64,000 bases of DNA from Ctenopharyngodon idella (taxonomy: Eukaryota; Chordata; Actinopteri; Cypriniformes; Xenocyprididae), in contig NC_067230.1 of NCBI RefSeq assembly GCF_019924925.1, positions 14,744,374 through 14,808,373 of the forward strand, given 5' to 3'. Shown here one piece after another: positions 12,701-27,700 of the stretch. Under the pieces are notes generated by a model. It did no database searches. It saw only the letters and a program-made list of their open reading frames with translations, and was not told the DNA's origin. Made by a program: the position numbers and the translations under genes. Position 1 is the stretch's first letter, and every line of letters begins with the position of its first letter.

Positions 12701-15700
12701 GCCAGTAGGTCAAACCATTTTCCTTAATGTATTATTAACAAAATTAAACTTTTTAATATAAGCCCACTGGACTTCTTTGTAGATATTCCGGTTGGAGAGT
12801 ATCTCAGAGCCAATGAAAGCTTCTCCTCCTTCCTGCGGACAAACACCAGCATCTCCTCAGCATCTGTTGATCAGTTACTGAGGTCACGACTGAACCTACA
12901 AGTGGTAAGAAAGAAACTTTTTCCCACTTTCTGAAGTGCTTATAATCCTCCTCTGGAAACCTAGATTCTGAGCTGGCTAAATGACCTGAATGTAACCTGA
13001 CAGTGCAAGCATTGTTTTTTTTTCTTTTTTTAACCAGAAATATGTGATTGGATAACCATATACAGCTATTCATTGTCCAGATACAAAGAGAAGATCAAAT
13101 ATTTGAATATGTAAAGTGACATTTTGAATAAATTTGAGATATTTTTAATATCTAAATAATAAAGCTAGCAGCTCAGATTTGCAACCACAATGCTGTCCCC
13201 TGCCCAGTTACATCATCAGTTAGCGCTAACTATTAATTTTGATTACCTAAGCTAGATTTCTAAATTTTCTTCAGTGTAACAGAGACTTTTCATGATTTGT
13301 TTTAAAGGTCGGCATGAAATTAAAATTCACCCATCTATTTTCTAAATGCATGTTATTGATTAAAGTTCATCTGTTTATATGGTTAATTTTTTCAAAAAAT
13401 GCTGATCTTATGATTATTAATCAAAAATGATGAACTCAGTCTGGTGAAATGACAGACTCTCTGGTGATGTCAATCATTTAGTCTGCTTAAACTCTTCCCC
13501 TTTCTTACAATCAACTGCAAGCTCACATTCTATCTGCCTCCTTCGAATCAACAACCAGTACAACCAAGAACCAAGTCCCCGCCCTACATTCTATTTTTGA
13601 AAATTTGTGTCACTCAGATACGTGTCACAATATGAAAAAAGAGGTCTGTTGCTACCTCCCTTTCATCATGACTTTAAAGTCAGCATGAAATAAAAATTTG
13701 CCCTATCTATTTAAATATATTCTGTTGATCATATTGTGAACAATTCATCCATGCATATGTTTTATTTATTTATTTTGACCTCTTAATTTTTAATGTCTTT
13801 TGGTGAAACGACAGATTTCTCTCTGGTGATGTATGCAGGACTTCTCCAGTCATTTAGTCCGCTTAAGTCCAATCAATGAACAGAATCAAGTCCCTGCACT
13901 AAATATTTTTTCATTTTCAATTACACTTGGATGTATGTCACAATACATCTTTAACACTTTCATAGATGTTTATAGTAAATTGATACATCAATATCTTTTG
14001 TCCACAAGGTTTCATTAGCAGGTGGAGGAATGCGTTTGTCTGATATCGTCTGTAATGCTTCACTCTTGGGTCGTTACCTCACCGGCTGAGAAAGGAGATT
14101 CTTTCCCTGAACTCCAGGGGGCGCTGTGTGCTGTGCCCTCAGATGTTATGCAGAAGGCAGAGCAGATCTTCCTCTCACAGCTGGACTTCAGCAAGATCCT
14201 CACGGTTAGTGAATTTATGCTTTCCATATTTAGTCTCCGATTGAGCAAACGAGCTGATTCAGATTCTCCCCTACAATGGTGTCATCATAAGGAGAAGCCC
14301 CGCCCACAGTGGTGACAATCTGCCCTATCAGCATAGACACAGCCCTGAGTCAGAAGCACAGATTCCGCCATTTCTGTATCCTCGATTCCTCGCTGTAGTA
14401 GCTGGAGTTTTACAATGTCTGTGCCAAAGAGGCATTACAAGTGTTGTGTTTTGGGATGTACCAATGCACATAAGAGTCTCCATATAGTCCCGCCACCTGA
14501 GTCACTGAAGACATTGTGGTTAAATATCATTTTTGAAGGAAATGTCCTGAAGAAAGTAGTAAAGTCTTGTATGTTTGCGCAAATCATTTTATGCCAAACT
14601 GCTTCACAAACGAGGGTCTGTTCAACGCTGGATTTTTACAAAGGTTGATTCTGAAAGATGGGTCAGTACCAAAGCTTCATGCTCACACTTCATATCCAGA
14701 ACTGATGGTTCCCACACTTGTTATCGGAATTATCGTAAACAAGAGTTTTCATAGTTAAAAATTGCACAAGAACACCCTTTCTGACATTTTGGTGCGTGAG
14801 ATTGTCCTCTTGTGTTGTTGCCGGTATGCCGGAGCATGAGTTCTTGAAAGGGGGCCGTGGGGCAACAGCTCATTTGCATTTAAAGGGACACACTCAAAAA
14901 TGGCATGTTTTTGCTCACACCCAAAAAGTGGCAATTTTAACATGCTATAATAAATGATCTGTTGGGTATTTTGAGCTAAACTTCACATACACACTCTTGG
15001 GACTCGAGACTTATTTTACATCTTGTAAAAAGGGGCATAATATGTCTCCTTTAAGTGTGATGATATGATAACATATCTAGGCTGCTTTTAAAGGGTTAGT
15101 TCACCCAAAAATGAAATTGCTGTCATTTATTACTCACCCTCATGTCGTTTCACACCCATAAGACCTTCGTTCATCTTCAGAACACAAATTAAGATATTTT
15201 TGATGAAATCCAAGAGGTTTTTTTTTCTATCCCCAATAGAAAGCAAAGCAATTTTCATGTTCAAGGTCCAGGTAGTAAAGACATCTTTAAAATACTCCAT
15301 GTGACTACAGTGGTTCAACCTTAATGTTATGAAATGACAAGAATACTTTTTGTGTGCAAACCCCCCCGACTTTATTCAACAATTTCTTCTCTACCCTGTC
15401 AGTCTTTCACGCAGTTTGACGCAGTGAACGCAGTTCAGCTCTTCTGTGTTTACGTTCGAACTCCAGCTCAGTATTGGCTGGCATCACATGCATGCATTGT
15501 GGTGATCACGTGAACAGCGTCGGCCAATGTTGAGCTGGCGTTCGGACGTAAACACGGAAGTGCTGAACTGCGTACACTGCGTCAACTGCTTACGAGTCTG
15601 ATAGGGTAGAGAAGAAATTTTTGCACACAAAAAATATTCACTTCATAACATTAAGGTTGAATCACTGTAGTCACGTTGACTATTTTAACGATGTCTTTAG

Positions 15701-16853
15701 TACTTTTCTGGACCTTGAATGACAGTAAATACTTTGCTTTCTATTGGGGATAGAAAAACCTCTGGGATTTCATTAAAAAATATAATTTGTGTTCTGAAGA
15801 TGAACGAAGGTCTTACGGGTGTGGAACGACATGAGGGTGAGTAATTAATGACAGAATTTTCATTTTTGGGTGAACTAACCCTTTAAATGAACATTTATTT
15901 TTAGTAAAAATTCTGCTTTGGCAAAATTGAAGCTTATTAATAGCCTAAACTACAATGGTATGTCACTGTTTCTGTTACTGTAACTTCCCGAACACATACA
16001 CCAAAAATGAAATGCTTTCAGCCCAAGCAAAGGATGGGTATAGGCTAATTTATGAGACTTGTGGCTATCATATACATAGCACTTCACAGGTCTTACATGT
16101 CACATACTCAGCATAGCACATACCCCAGTCATTAATATTTCTATCATTAATGATTTGTCTCATCGACCCTCGACCCACCCGACCCACATTTAATCAGAAT
16201 ATTATTTTTTATTACTTGGGCTGCTTGACCCACAGATTTTCCTCAGTGTCTGCAGATGTAGCCACGATCCACGCATCTAATATTCATTTGTAGTGATTGT
16301 TTTGTGTTTTTAGGCAGGGCTTGGCGAGCTAGACCAGTTATAAATAATTAACTATTATTCTCCCTTTTTATTACACACCGATGGGTCTTAAAATGAATTA
16401 AATCCGAACATTCATTATAAAACTGACCCAAGATCAGTTAAAACAATTTCAATCATGACAACTCTGGGAATAGTTTTAGTATGTTAATGGATATGACAAT
16501 GTTAAGTATTCGGTCTTGGCAGGCTAGATCTGCTACGCTGCTGCTGCTGCTGCTGCTGTTTTTTACTGCTGCAGAGCAAGTATGGACTTGCTACTGACAA
16601 TAGATGCACAGACACGCTGCTGTGAGCATGTAAGATATGCTTCCTCTGCATGAATATGCATACACAAATCCTGTAGGGGGAGGTGGAGTTTCGGACCACG
16701 CTTGCAGCAAACATTGAACCAGATAATTTAAATGTTGAGCAAGCAAGCTCATAGGCTGCAGGATCAGCAGAGGCCAGTCAACTTGTGCTGTGTAGTACAT
16801 TATGCTTACAGATTGCATTTGGCCTGTGCCATCTAGAGTTTCATGATTGAACT

Positions 16854-16911
<58 letters not shown>

Positions 16912-19900
16912 AATAGTGGTTCATGGGTTCACCAGATTAATGCCCTCTAGCAGCAAACCATTGGAATTTCAAAAAAATTTTAATAGCAAGGTGCGAAACA
17001 GAATGATGTAACGAAGCCTCGTTTTCTGGATATGCACTCTGAACCACTGATTTGAAACAAAAGATGCATAGGTTGTGAGGCTTCATGAATTAGTGTTTTG
17101 AAAGTGCTTATCACTAATTATGTGGTTACCAGTCAAAAACTATCAAAGGGGTCTGTCATTTTTTTAAATAGCCAGTAGCATTTAGTTCATGACATAGCTT
17201 TGAAAATGATATGCTGCTTTCTAATGCTAGTCAGAAGTAGGTGGTATCAGGAGGAGGGACATTGTCATTCTAAAGAGAATTTGATTTGATTGGACAAAAT
17301 GTATCTTATATGGGATTTTATTATAAGTCATCACTATTTTTGGGCCATTTTCCTGGAAGAAAATTTTATATATGATAAATGTTAATGTGCTTCTTTTTGT
17401 CAATGGCATCTGAAATCTCAGTTTCATATTTGAACTCATTTTTCTTTCATATTAATTCAGAGAGACAGACTGCAGGCAAACGCGGCTGATCTCCGGCTTA
17501 TCAGTCGGGCTGTTTCCTCTGTAACTCAGGAACTAGCATCAGTTATGGATGATGTGAGTCATTTTTGAGATTTTTGTTTCACACTTACTGTATTAATGAA
17601 ACATTAATCTTGCCTTTTCCTTTCTCTATGAAACTGCATGACAATCACTACAGATCAAAAGTAATAAAATAAAATGTAATTTATTCCTTTGATACAAAGG
17701 TGAATTTTCAGTATCATTACTCCAGACTTCAGAGTCACATGATCCTTCAGAAATCATTCTAATATGCTGATTTGGACTGCAAAAGACATTCTTTTTATTA
17801 TTAATTTTGAAAATGTTGGTGCTTATTATTTTGTGGAAACTACCATTCAAAAGTTTGGGTAAGTAAGAAGAAATTATTACTTTTATTCGGCAAGGATGCA
17901 TTAAAATGATCAAAATGACAATAAAGACATTTACGATGTTACAAAAGGTTTCTATTTCAACTACATGCTGTTCTTTTGAACTTTCTGTTCATCAAGGAAT
18001 ACTGAAAAAATGTATCATGGTTTCCACAAAAATATTAAGTAGAACATTAATAGTAATAACCATTATTAATAATTGAACACCAATAATAATTGAGCCCCAA
18101 ATTTGAATGATTTCTGAAGGTTCATGTGACACCGAAGACTGGAGTAGTGAAGCTGAAAATTCAACTTTGCCATCAGAGGAATAAACTACATTTTAAAATA
18201 TAATAAATTATAAAAAGTTATTTTAAATTATACTCATTTGTATTTCACAATATTACTTTTTTACTGTATTTTTGTTCAAGTAAAGCATAAGAGACTTCTT
18301 TCAAAAACATTGAAAAATTGTAATTATTTAAAATGATTTGATTATCATAAAACATTTGACCGCTTTTGTTCATGATAAATAATACATTTTTAAGGATGCA
18401 AATATGTTAGTGATCCATTTTCACATCACAGCAATGAATCTGTTTCTCTCTTCTCCCTCAGATCTCTTCTCTGTCTAGTTTCTCAGAGCTGAACTCCGAG
18501 ATGAGGTTACTGACACCTGAAAACCGCTTAGCACTGCCACGCGAGAGCTTTCGTGCCTTCTCCAGAATCATGTGTGGACACCCAGAGGCAGGGGGAGAGA
18601 GAATCCCTTCATTCAACTGGTATGAAGATCAGGACATCAAATCTTTCCTGGGCAGAAACATGTCAGAGGAGACAGACCTTGAAAATAACAACAGCACCAG
18701 TAAGACGTGTTTGATTCTTTTATAGGGTGTAACGATGCATATGCATTGATCTTGAAACATAGATTTTTGAATCGTGAATCATTTGTTTAGGTCAAGAATT
18801 AATTTAAAATACTAAAAATTGAATGAAACGTGATTCGGTAAAGTAGATTTCCATATTGTAAAGTATATAAACATTAAATTAGTTAAATAAATGTCTTCCA
18901 AGTTGCCTGAATGTACATATATTTAATGTGTTTACTTTCAAGTTGCTTACAATAAACAATCTTAAGTAGTTGGTCTTTTTCTTTTCTTGAGACACATTAG
19001 GAGAAGCATTAACAAAATCTTAACATAGTGAACTTATAGATTTGAATCATTAATCAAGATCAAATCAAATTGAATCAAATTGTCATCATTGTCAATCAAA
19101 ACGAATCATTCTAAATTTGCAGAAATTGTTTCCGAATTGAGACAGTTATGAATCGTGAAATGTCTACCCAAAGATTCATATTCCTGTTTGCATATAGTTT
19201 GGGCATCAGGGGTAACTCAATTATTTTGACTTTGAAACCTTAGCAAGCTTTGTAGAGTAACATATCATGCCTGATTTTACTCATAGCGCCGTTCTGTGAA
19301 AACTTGATTCGAAGTCTGGAGTCCAACCCTCTCTCTCGGATTGTGTGGCGAGGCATCAAACCACTGTTCATTGGAAAGCTGCTATACACACCAGACACAC
19401 CAGTCACCCGTACAGTCATGTCAGAGGTACCTGCCCCATCCTGTGTGCAATGTGTCTGTTGTCCAAAAATAGGATGTCTATAATGCTATCTTGAAATTCT
19501 TGTTCCTCCAGGTAAACAAAACATTTCAGGACTTCCAGATTCTCAATGATGTGCAGGAGGCGTGGCAGGAAGTGGGTCCCAGAATCAAAACCTTCATGGA
19601 GAGCAGTGTAGAAATTCGGCTTCTGCAGGATCTTCTGAGAAGGCCTGAGGTGGCGGTAGTTGTGAACCTACGTCTGGAAAACACCTCTTGGACGGCCTCT
19701 CGCATTTCCCGGTTCCTCTCAACCCCTGACCCAGATACACCTCGTAAGGTTGGAGCACCGCCCACTTGGTTAGATCTGTACCAGGATTTAAGCAACACCT
19801 TCAGTACTCTGTCAGAACTCACAAAGGTACTTGTCTGCTAAGCCTAGCAGGAAATCTGCAGCTCATGTTATGACCAGTTAAACTAGTAAACCTGATTTAT

Positions 19901-21795
19901 TTCTGTTTTTATATCTGTTGAAGTACACAAGTAATGGATGTGAAGAGGATGTGCTGAAGTAGCATGAAATGGAAGTTCTGATACAAGAAAAATGTAGGCT
20001 TGGATTTTGTCAATTTAGGAATTGATTGGATGGTTGAGTGATGGGTTGTCCCGCCCTCACGCCAGTAAACACGTCCTCAGAGAAGAGAAGAGATCTTGCT
20101 GCAAGAGGGAGGGGAAGTTATTTTGATTAAAGTAATGAATTACTATTAGGATAGTAATGAAAGTTTGAGACAACTGTAGGGTCCATGTGTAACTCATAAT
20201 TCCATAAATTTTTTGGGTTTATACATTTATCTACACACTCATTTATCACATTTTCAGCAGCTGAACCATAACAATTAATCATCACAAATTCCTTGTCTTC
20301 TGTTGATGCGCACTTCAAAAATCCACCACAAATAGTTGCCTACACCATCCTTACTATTTGCTATTCCTCGACATTTGCATTGAATGTTGGAATACAATGA
20401 ATTCTGACTGAATGCTGACTTCAACCTCATAAATTGTCCAGTAATAACCAGACGTTCCTCCACTTTGAAAAAGGACAATATGGAAAACTTTAATGTATAA
20501 TTAAAGGGTTAGTTCACCCAAAAATGAAAATTCTGTCATTAAGTACTCACCCTCATGTCTTTCCAAACCTGTAAGACTTTCATTCATCTTCGGAACACAA
20601 ATTAAGATATTTTTGATGAAATCTGAGAGCTTTCTGTCCCTCCATAGACAGCCTACACAACTTTGGCACTTCAAAAAGTTCATAAAGCTCAAACGTTTGA
20701 GCTTCCGGAAGAGATTTATTCTCGTGCGTCATTCAGGTTCAGTTGAACTTCTGTTTATGTTTGCCGATCAAGGTTTATATGTGAGTAAAATATAAATTAG
20801 ATATGTTCATCATAAAAAGCGATCGAGTCTCTTCAGAAAATTTGGACTAAACCACTCAGTTCATATGGATTAGTTTTCCGATCTCTTTATGAACTTTTTG
20901 AAATGTCAAAGTTTCAATTGCATCGGCTGTCTATGGAGAGACAGAAAACAAAAGATGAATGAAGCTCTTACGGGTTTGGAACGTCATGAGGGTTAGTTAT
21001 TAATGACATAATTTTCATTTTTGGGTGAACAAACCCTTTAATGTAGGTGTACTAACAAAAATATGTCACAGATGTGGCACATAGACATTAGGTTGAAAAA
21101 CTATATTATTAATTGAAATAAAAGTGTTATGGATAAAGATTTCTACTTTACCTATAACCCTTTATAAATGGATCTAAATTTCTTTACAGTGTCAGCCAAT
21201 CTATACCTATAACTGTCATATAATGTCAATAACTTGCATTTGAGACAATCCTCAGCATTTATATGGATCATTATCTATCTCTACCCTCTATTGTTCCAGT
21301 GCTTCTCTTCGAATAAAATTGAGGGTCTGGCCACAGAGGGTGAGCTGGTCGAACGAGCCCTGGAGCTGCTGGAAGATCGTCAGTTTTGGGCTGGAATTGT
21401 CTTCCTCCTCCCAGACCCTTCATCATCCTCCCTACCTCCTCATGTCAAGTACAAGATCCGCATGGACATAGACGATGTAACCCGCACAAACAAGATCAAA
21501 GACAAGTATATTGAAATGTCCACACGCACACTTAACTTTACAGAGAAATTTATTTATGTAGCGCTTCCATGGTCAATTGTTTAATAAAGCTGATATATCA
21601 TGCTTTATAATTTGACAGATTTTGGGATCCAGGCCCGGCTGCTGAACCGTTCAGTGACCTCCGCTATGTCTGGGGCGGTTTTATTTATGTGCAGGATTTA
21701 GTTGAGAGAGCTGTGACACATTTGCTCACTGGTAAAGAGCCAAACACAGGCATATATGTGCAACAGATGCCTTACCCCTGCTTCGTTGATGATGT
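9763..21795 (+). CDS. abca7: abca7 exons for N-terminal TM helix and extracellular domain 1
   Basis: Coding exons: 9763-9828, 9944-10037, 12067-12208, 12306-12433, 12783-12904, 14022-14204 (or from 14009), 17461-17553, 18462-18699, 19287-19426, 19512-19826, 21300-21505, 21619-21795. The first two give the cytosolic start and first TM helix (LLWPLFLFLILIAV). The rest give the lumenal/extracellular domain, with CHFPNKALPSAGTLAWVQG, CGHPEAGG, FNWYED, LLYTPDTP, RFWDPGPAA-type and YVWGGFIY motifs conserved in ABCA1/7. In the 19512-19826 exon I see no intron where human ABCA1, as I recall, has one. The 13th exon begins at 23285. Confidence 0.88.
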
Positions 21796-24700
21796 GTGAG
21801 TTTAACTCTTCTGTTTCACACCACACATTCCACAAAGTACACCTAGATAGTTTTTTGGGGATAGTTCACCCAAAAATGAAAATTCTGTTATTAATTACTC
21901 ACCCTCATGTCGTTCCACACCTGTAAGACCTCTTCATTCATCTTTGTCATGTCATAAGTGTTGAAATTTCAATGGTTCACCACTGGGGGGTGTGATTTTG
22001 GCAGTTTGATACACACTCTGAACCACTGATTCGAAACAAAAGATTCGAAGCTTCATGAAGCAATGTTTTGAAATCGCCCATCACTAGATATTGTTGAATA
22101 AAGTTGTTATTTTGTTTTTTTTGGCGCACAAAAAGTATTCTCATCGCTTCATAACATTAGGGTTGAACCACTGTAGTCACATGAACTGTTTTAAATACGT
22201 CTTTAGTAGCTTTCTGGGCATCTGTTAATTATCTTGCTGGCAATGGAGGACTCACGGAGCCATCGGATTTTATCAAAAATATCTTAATTTGTGTTCTGAA
22301 GATGAATGAAGGTCTTACAGGTGTGGAATGACATGAGGGTGAGTAATTTTCATTTTTGGGTGAACTAACCCTTTAAGTTTTTTATGTTTATTATTAAACA
22401 TTCTTTTATAATTAATGTTAATAAATATTATTTCATAATAATAATTATTATTATTGACTTTTTATGAGCATTTAGTGAGGGGATACATGCAAACGTAACT
22501 GTCGTCATGAGAATGACTCTCCAAAATCAAGGACCACAATGGAAATAATGCAACTTTATTGTATTATCCTTGACAAAGAAGTTGTAATGCAGTTGTATTG
22601 CTACATTTTATGTCAAATAAACTCAAACTCAATAACCTATAAAGCAAGATTGGTTGAGGTTGTAAAATGTCATATTTTCCTCCCAAAAATCATAAATTAA
22701 TAATTAATATTTTTTTTTAAAAAATCAATTTTAGAAGATAACGTATAGAAGATAATGATTAAGATAATAATTTTTAAAGAAATGTATACACTTTTATTCA
22801 GCAAGGATGCATTAAATTGATCAAAATCATGAAAAAAATGCATCATGGTTTCCACAAAAAATATTAAGCAGCACAGCTGTTTTTAAATGATTTTTGAGCA
22901 GCAAATCAGCATATTAGAATAATATCTGATGGATCATGTGACACTGAAGACTGGAGTAATGATGCTGAAATTTCAGCTTTGCCATCACAGGAATAAATTA
23001 CATTTTAGAATATATTAAAATAGAAAACAGTTATTTTAAGTTGTAATAATATTTCATAATATTACTGTTTTTACTGTATTTTTGATCAAATAAATGCAGC
23101 CTTGGTGAGTATAAGGACTTCTTACAAAAACATAAAAAACTCTTACTGACCCCAAACTTTTGAATAGTAGTGTATGTATTCAAAACATATGCCAGTACTT
23201 TTTACTTCATATTGAGTCATAAAATTTCAAAATCATTCCATTTATTTTTGAAACCCGTCAATTACCTTTTTCTCTTTTTTTTAGGTTCATCCGTGTCCTG
23301 AATCGCTCGTTGCCTCTGTTTATGACATTGGCGTGGATCTATTCTGTGGCTATGATCATAAAGGGTGTGGTCTACGAGAAAGAAGCTCGTCTAAAGGAGA
23401 CAATGCGTATCATGGGCCTGAGCTCTGGGATGCTGTGGCTCAGCTGGTTCGTCAGTAGTTACCTGCCCTTCCTGTTCAGCGCTGGACTCCTTATCGCCGC
23501 CCTTAAGGTGAACAAAGTTGCAGCTCTCCTCAGCCAAAAGTGCTCTTTGATGACACCCCTTTAAAGATCCTTTTCTCTCATCTGTCAAAAGATTTATCGA
23601 AATAAATATGCACTGTTTGAGCTCTCTGTCTCTCTTCTCTCTCCTGCAGTGGGGAGATATCTTACCCTACAGTGACCCGGCTGTTGTTTTCTTCTTCCTT
23701 ACCGCATTTGCTACAGCCACCATCATGCTTTGCTTCCTCATCAGCACGTTCTTCTCACGCGCTAACCTGGCAGCAGCGTGTGGAGGCCTCATTTACTTCA
23801 CCCTTTACCTGCCGTATGTGCTGTGTGTGGCCTGGAGGGAATATCTGACCAGCACACACAGAATCTTAGCGGTGAGAGCCGCTGGCGTAACACATCTTCA
23901 CACAACACATATAAGAAAATATATAAGAATGAGATTTGAGGGCTGCAAAGGAGAAGATTATTAGAAAATGACAGCTTAAACTTCTGTCTGTTCCTATCAA
24001 ACCCTGCAATTCAGATGTCTGAAGCAATGACTTGTTTCCCTGTAGAGCTTCCTGTCTCCAGTGGCCTTTGGTTTTGGCTGTGAGTATTTCTCTCAGTATG
24101 AAGAGCAGGGTGTGGGGATCCAGTGGTTTAACTTGAGATCCAGCCCCATGGAGGGGGACCGCTACAACTTCACCACCTCCATTGTGATGCTGTATGTAGA
24201 TGCTGTCATTTATGCACTGGCTACTTGGTACATTGAAGCTGTTTTTCCAGGTAAAGCAACTTTTTGTGAGCTAACACAAAATTATATCTAGCTATGTCTT
24301 CCTTTGATATCTTAACATGATTTTCTGGATTCATCAGTGTTTATATGCTCACCATAAGTCTCTTATGCTCACCAAGGTTGCATTGATTTGATATATATAT
24401 TATATTTGTATAGAATATATTTATTTATATATAATTTATTTATTTATAGAAGTGTAATTTATTCCTGTGATGGCAAAGCTGAATTTGTAGCAGCCATTAC
24501 TACTACTTTACTACTAGTGTCACATGATACTTTAGAAATCATTCTAATAAAGTAAATTTGGTGCTCAAGAAACATTTCTTCTTATTATCAAAGTTGAAAA
24601 CGTTGATGTTTTCAAATGTTTTGTTTCTTTAATTTTTTGTGGAAACCATGATGATTTTTTTCAGGATTCTTTAATCAATAGAAAGTTCAAAAGAACAGCA

Positions 24701-27700
24701 TTTATTTGAAATTATTGATATTATTGAGAATTAAAATTATTCATATTATTGATATCTTTTGATATCTTTTTACAATTTTTATCTTTTATAACATTATATG
24801 TTTTAATCAATTTAATGCATCCTTGCAGAATAAAATCTTAAAAAAAAAAAAACAACTTTTGAACATTAGTGTACTTCACAAGTCTCATAGTAATCAAAAA
24901 AAACTTGCAAATCTATTCATAGACAATGCAAGAAAAAGAGGTTTAAATGATTGCGTTTTACCCCAAGACATTCCTGTTTCACAGCCAGACATTGAGTGAA
25001 GTGACAGAACAATAGTAAAGGTATTTAAAAAGTGAAAGTGGGGTAAATATCTAGGTTTTGTTTATGCGTTCAAATACAAAGCAGCATCAAAGTATCATAA
25101 CATTATTATCTGATATAATCATAATAACATGGTTATGTTTTGGTACATGTCAAAGAGAAGTTGTTTTATAATTTCTCGGCTGAATATGATTATGCATGTA
25201 AACGCACTCATTGTGTTGAATTAGTCTGTGTGGAAAAAATATGTCAATAATTGGATGTGTTTCACAGGGCAGTATGGGGTCCCCAGACCATGGTATTTTA
25301 TCTTCCAGCTGAATTACTGGGGCGGGGTTCCATTAGAGGTGGGGTTGCCCATTCCTACAGCACCTAGAGAGGAACAAGATGGTAAGAGCATCAAACTATA
25401 AGTTAAACTGTGTTTGGCATGCAGAAGTTTTTAATATTTATTTCAGGACAAAATATTTGGAATAATACTCTTGGGTGATGAGATTTATGTACCATGTTTA
25501 TTACATGGTACATGTTTATTACAGATCGGATTGAAGCTGAACCGACAAACCTCATTCTGGGAGTTTCCATAAGGAACTTAGTAAAGATTTATAAAAAAGG
25601 GGCCAAGCTTGCTGTCAATCACCTTAACATAAAGTTCTATGAGGGCCAAATAACCTCTTTTCTGGGACACAATGGAGCTGGCAAGACAACCACCATGTGA
25701 GAGCTTAAAAAATGAATCATTACAAATATGTAACATTTCTTTAAGTCTTACTAAATTTACTTTACCAAGCTCTAACTCATTTAATACTTCATGATGATTT
25801 GACTCACAGGTCCATTCTAACAGGACTGTTTCCTCCCACTGCTGGTACAATATACGTGAAGGGAATGGACATTCGCACAGATATGGACATAATCCGCAGG
25901 ACTCTGGGAGTTTGTCCCCAGCACAACGTCCTCTTTGACATGTAGGGCACCAGTCCAATAAAAAGGGTTAATTTTGGAAATATTATTAGAGTTTTGAAAT
26001 AATAATGAAACATTTGTGTTGCCACATGAGTCAAGCTTATACATTCTACACTATATGTTTAACATTATTGGTGTTCTCTTGTATGTCGTTGAAGCCTGAC
26101 GGTGGAAGAGCATGTGTGGTTCTATGGTCGAATGAAGGGCATGAGCATGGGGGATGTGAAGAAAGAGATAAATTCACTTCTGGAGGATGTGGGCTTACAA
26201 CACAAACGACACGAGCAGACTAAAAACCTTTCAGGTAGGTTAACAAATATATTCATTTCAAAGCCGTTCAGGTGTTCAATATCTGTTATGGTGTTTTCTA
26301 AACTGTGACCTCTAGCCTTTACTTGAGCTTATTTTGTCTTTCTTGACAGGTGGCATGCAAAGGAAACTGTCTGTTGCAATCGCTTTCATAGGTGGGTCTA
26401 AGGTTGTGGTCTTGGATGAGCCCACAGCTGGTGTGGATCCCTACTCCCGCCGCGGGATTTGGGACCTTCTGCTCAAATACCGTGAAGGTCTTTTAAAGCT
26501 TTGCTTTTTAAAAATGAATATAATCTAGTGGTTTGTCAGCTACCAGACTTAGCACCCTTTGAATTTCAGGCCGCACCATCATTCTGTCCACACATTACAT
26601 GGACGAGGCTGATCTTCTCGGTGACCGCATTGCAATCATTTCCCAGGGAAAGCTGTGCTGCTGTGGAACGCCGCTTTTCCTCAAAGCACGTCTTGGTACA
26701 GGATACTACCTTACGCTGGTCAAGAGAGAGATGCATAGGACACCCAGCAGCATCAGCACTAGCAAACTCCCTTCAGCAGCAGTAAGCAAGGTGAGATGAC
26801 CCACATGAATGAAGAGCAGAAAGGGTTAGGGCATATTTTCCAGGTCCTGTTGAGTACTTTGACTTTAGCACATCAGTTATACCAAGGCTTCCCAGACTTT
26901 TTTCAGCGCTGCTCAGTAAAATAGTTTAGCAACTTAAGCTACAAAGCTACATGACATTACTAATAACTGTTTATTCAAGAAATTAATTGCAAACAGAAAG
27001 ACATATAGTACAGAGAAATGGATTTGAGCGATATCATTCTGCTTCGCTCATATGCTCTGTCGCAAACCTCCTGCAGTTTTCTCACCAGGTCTCTGTGTTT
27101 CAGGACAGCGAATCCTCATTAAGTGATGACACAGGATTGGGCAGTGAAGAGAATGGATTTGGTAGGTACAGCTTTGCTTTACAGGAATTATTCGCAGCAT
27201 GTCTTTGCTGCCCGCCTGTGCCCGCAATGTCTATTCTAATGTCTATTGTTGCCATGCTTTTTAAATCCAGACCTCAGCATTATCTAAGGACTCTGATACC
27301 TTCCTGTTTTAGATGTTGCTGCCCTAATGGCTCTTGCACAGCAGTACATCTCTGATGCTCAGCTGGTGGAGGACATTGGCAGAGAGGCAGTTATCAACTT
27401 GCCCCATGCTGCCTCAGAGGACGGCAGTCTTGCCCTCTTCCTGAACGAACTGGACAAACGGCAGAGCGAGTTTGGCGTGGTCAGTTACGGGTTGTCAGAC
27501 ACCACGTTAGAAGAGGTGAGAGGCATCAGTTTGTTTTTCCACACTGATACATTATCTCTGTAAAAGGATTTACCCCTCACTAAAGTTCAAGTTTGTGGTA
27601 TACATATCCGTCAATGGCCAGTCATTATCCCATTCTGGCGGCAAAAGAGGAAATCCCTCTTAAATCTTTGTGGGTTCTTCTAACATCAGTTAAAAATAAA

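Noticed and set aside
16502..16714. Poly-Gln protein on the minus strand
   Set aside because: Comes from the (CTG)n microsatellite, with no gene structure around it.
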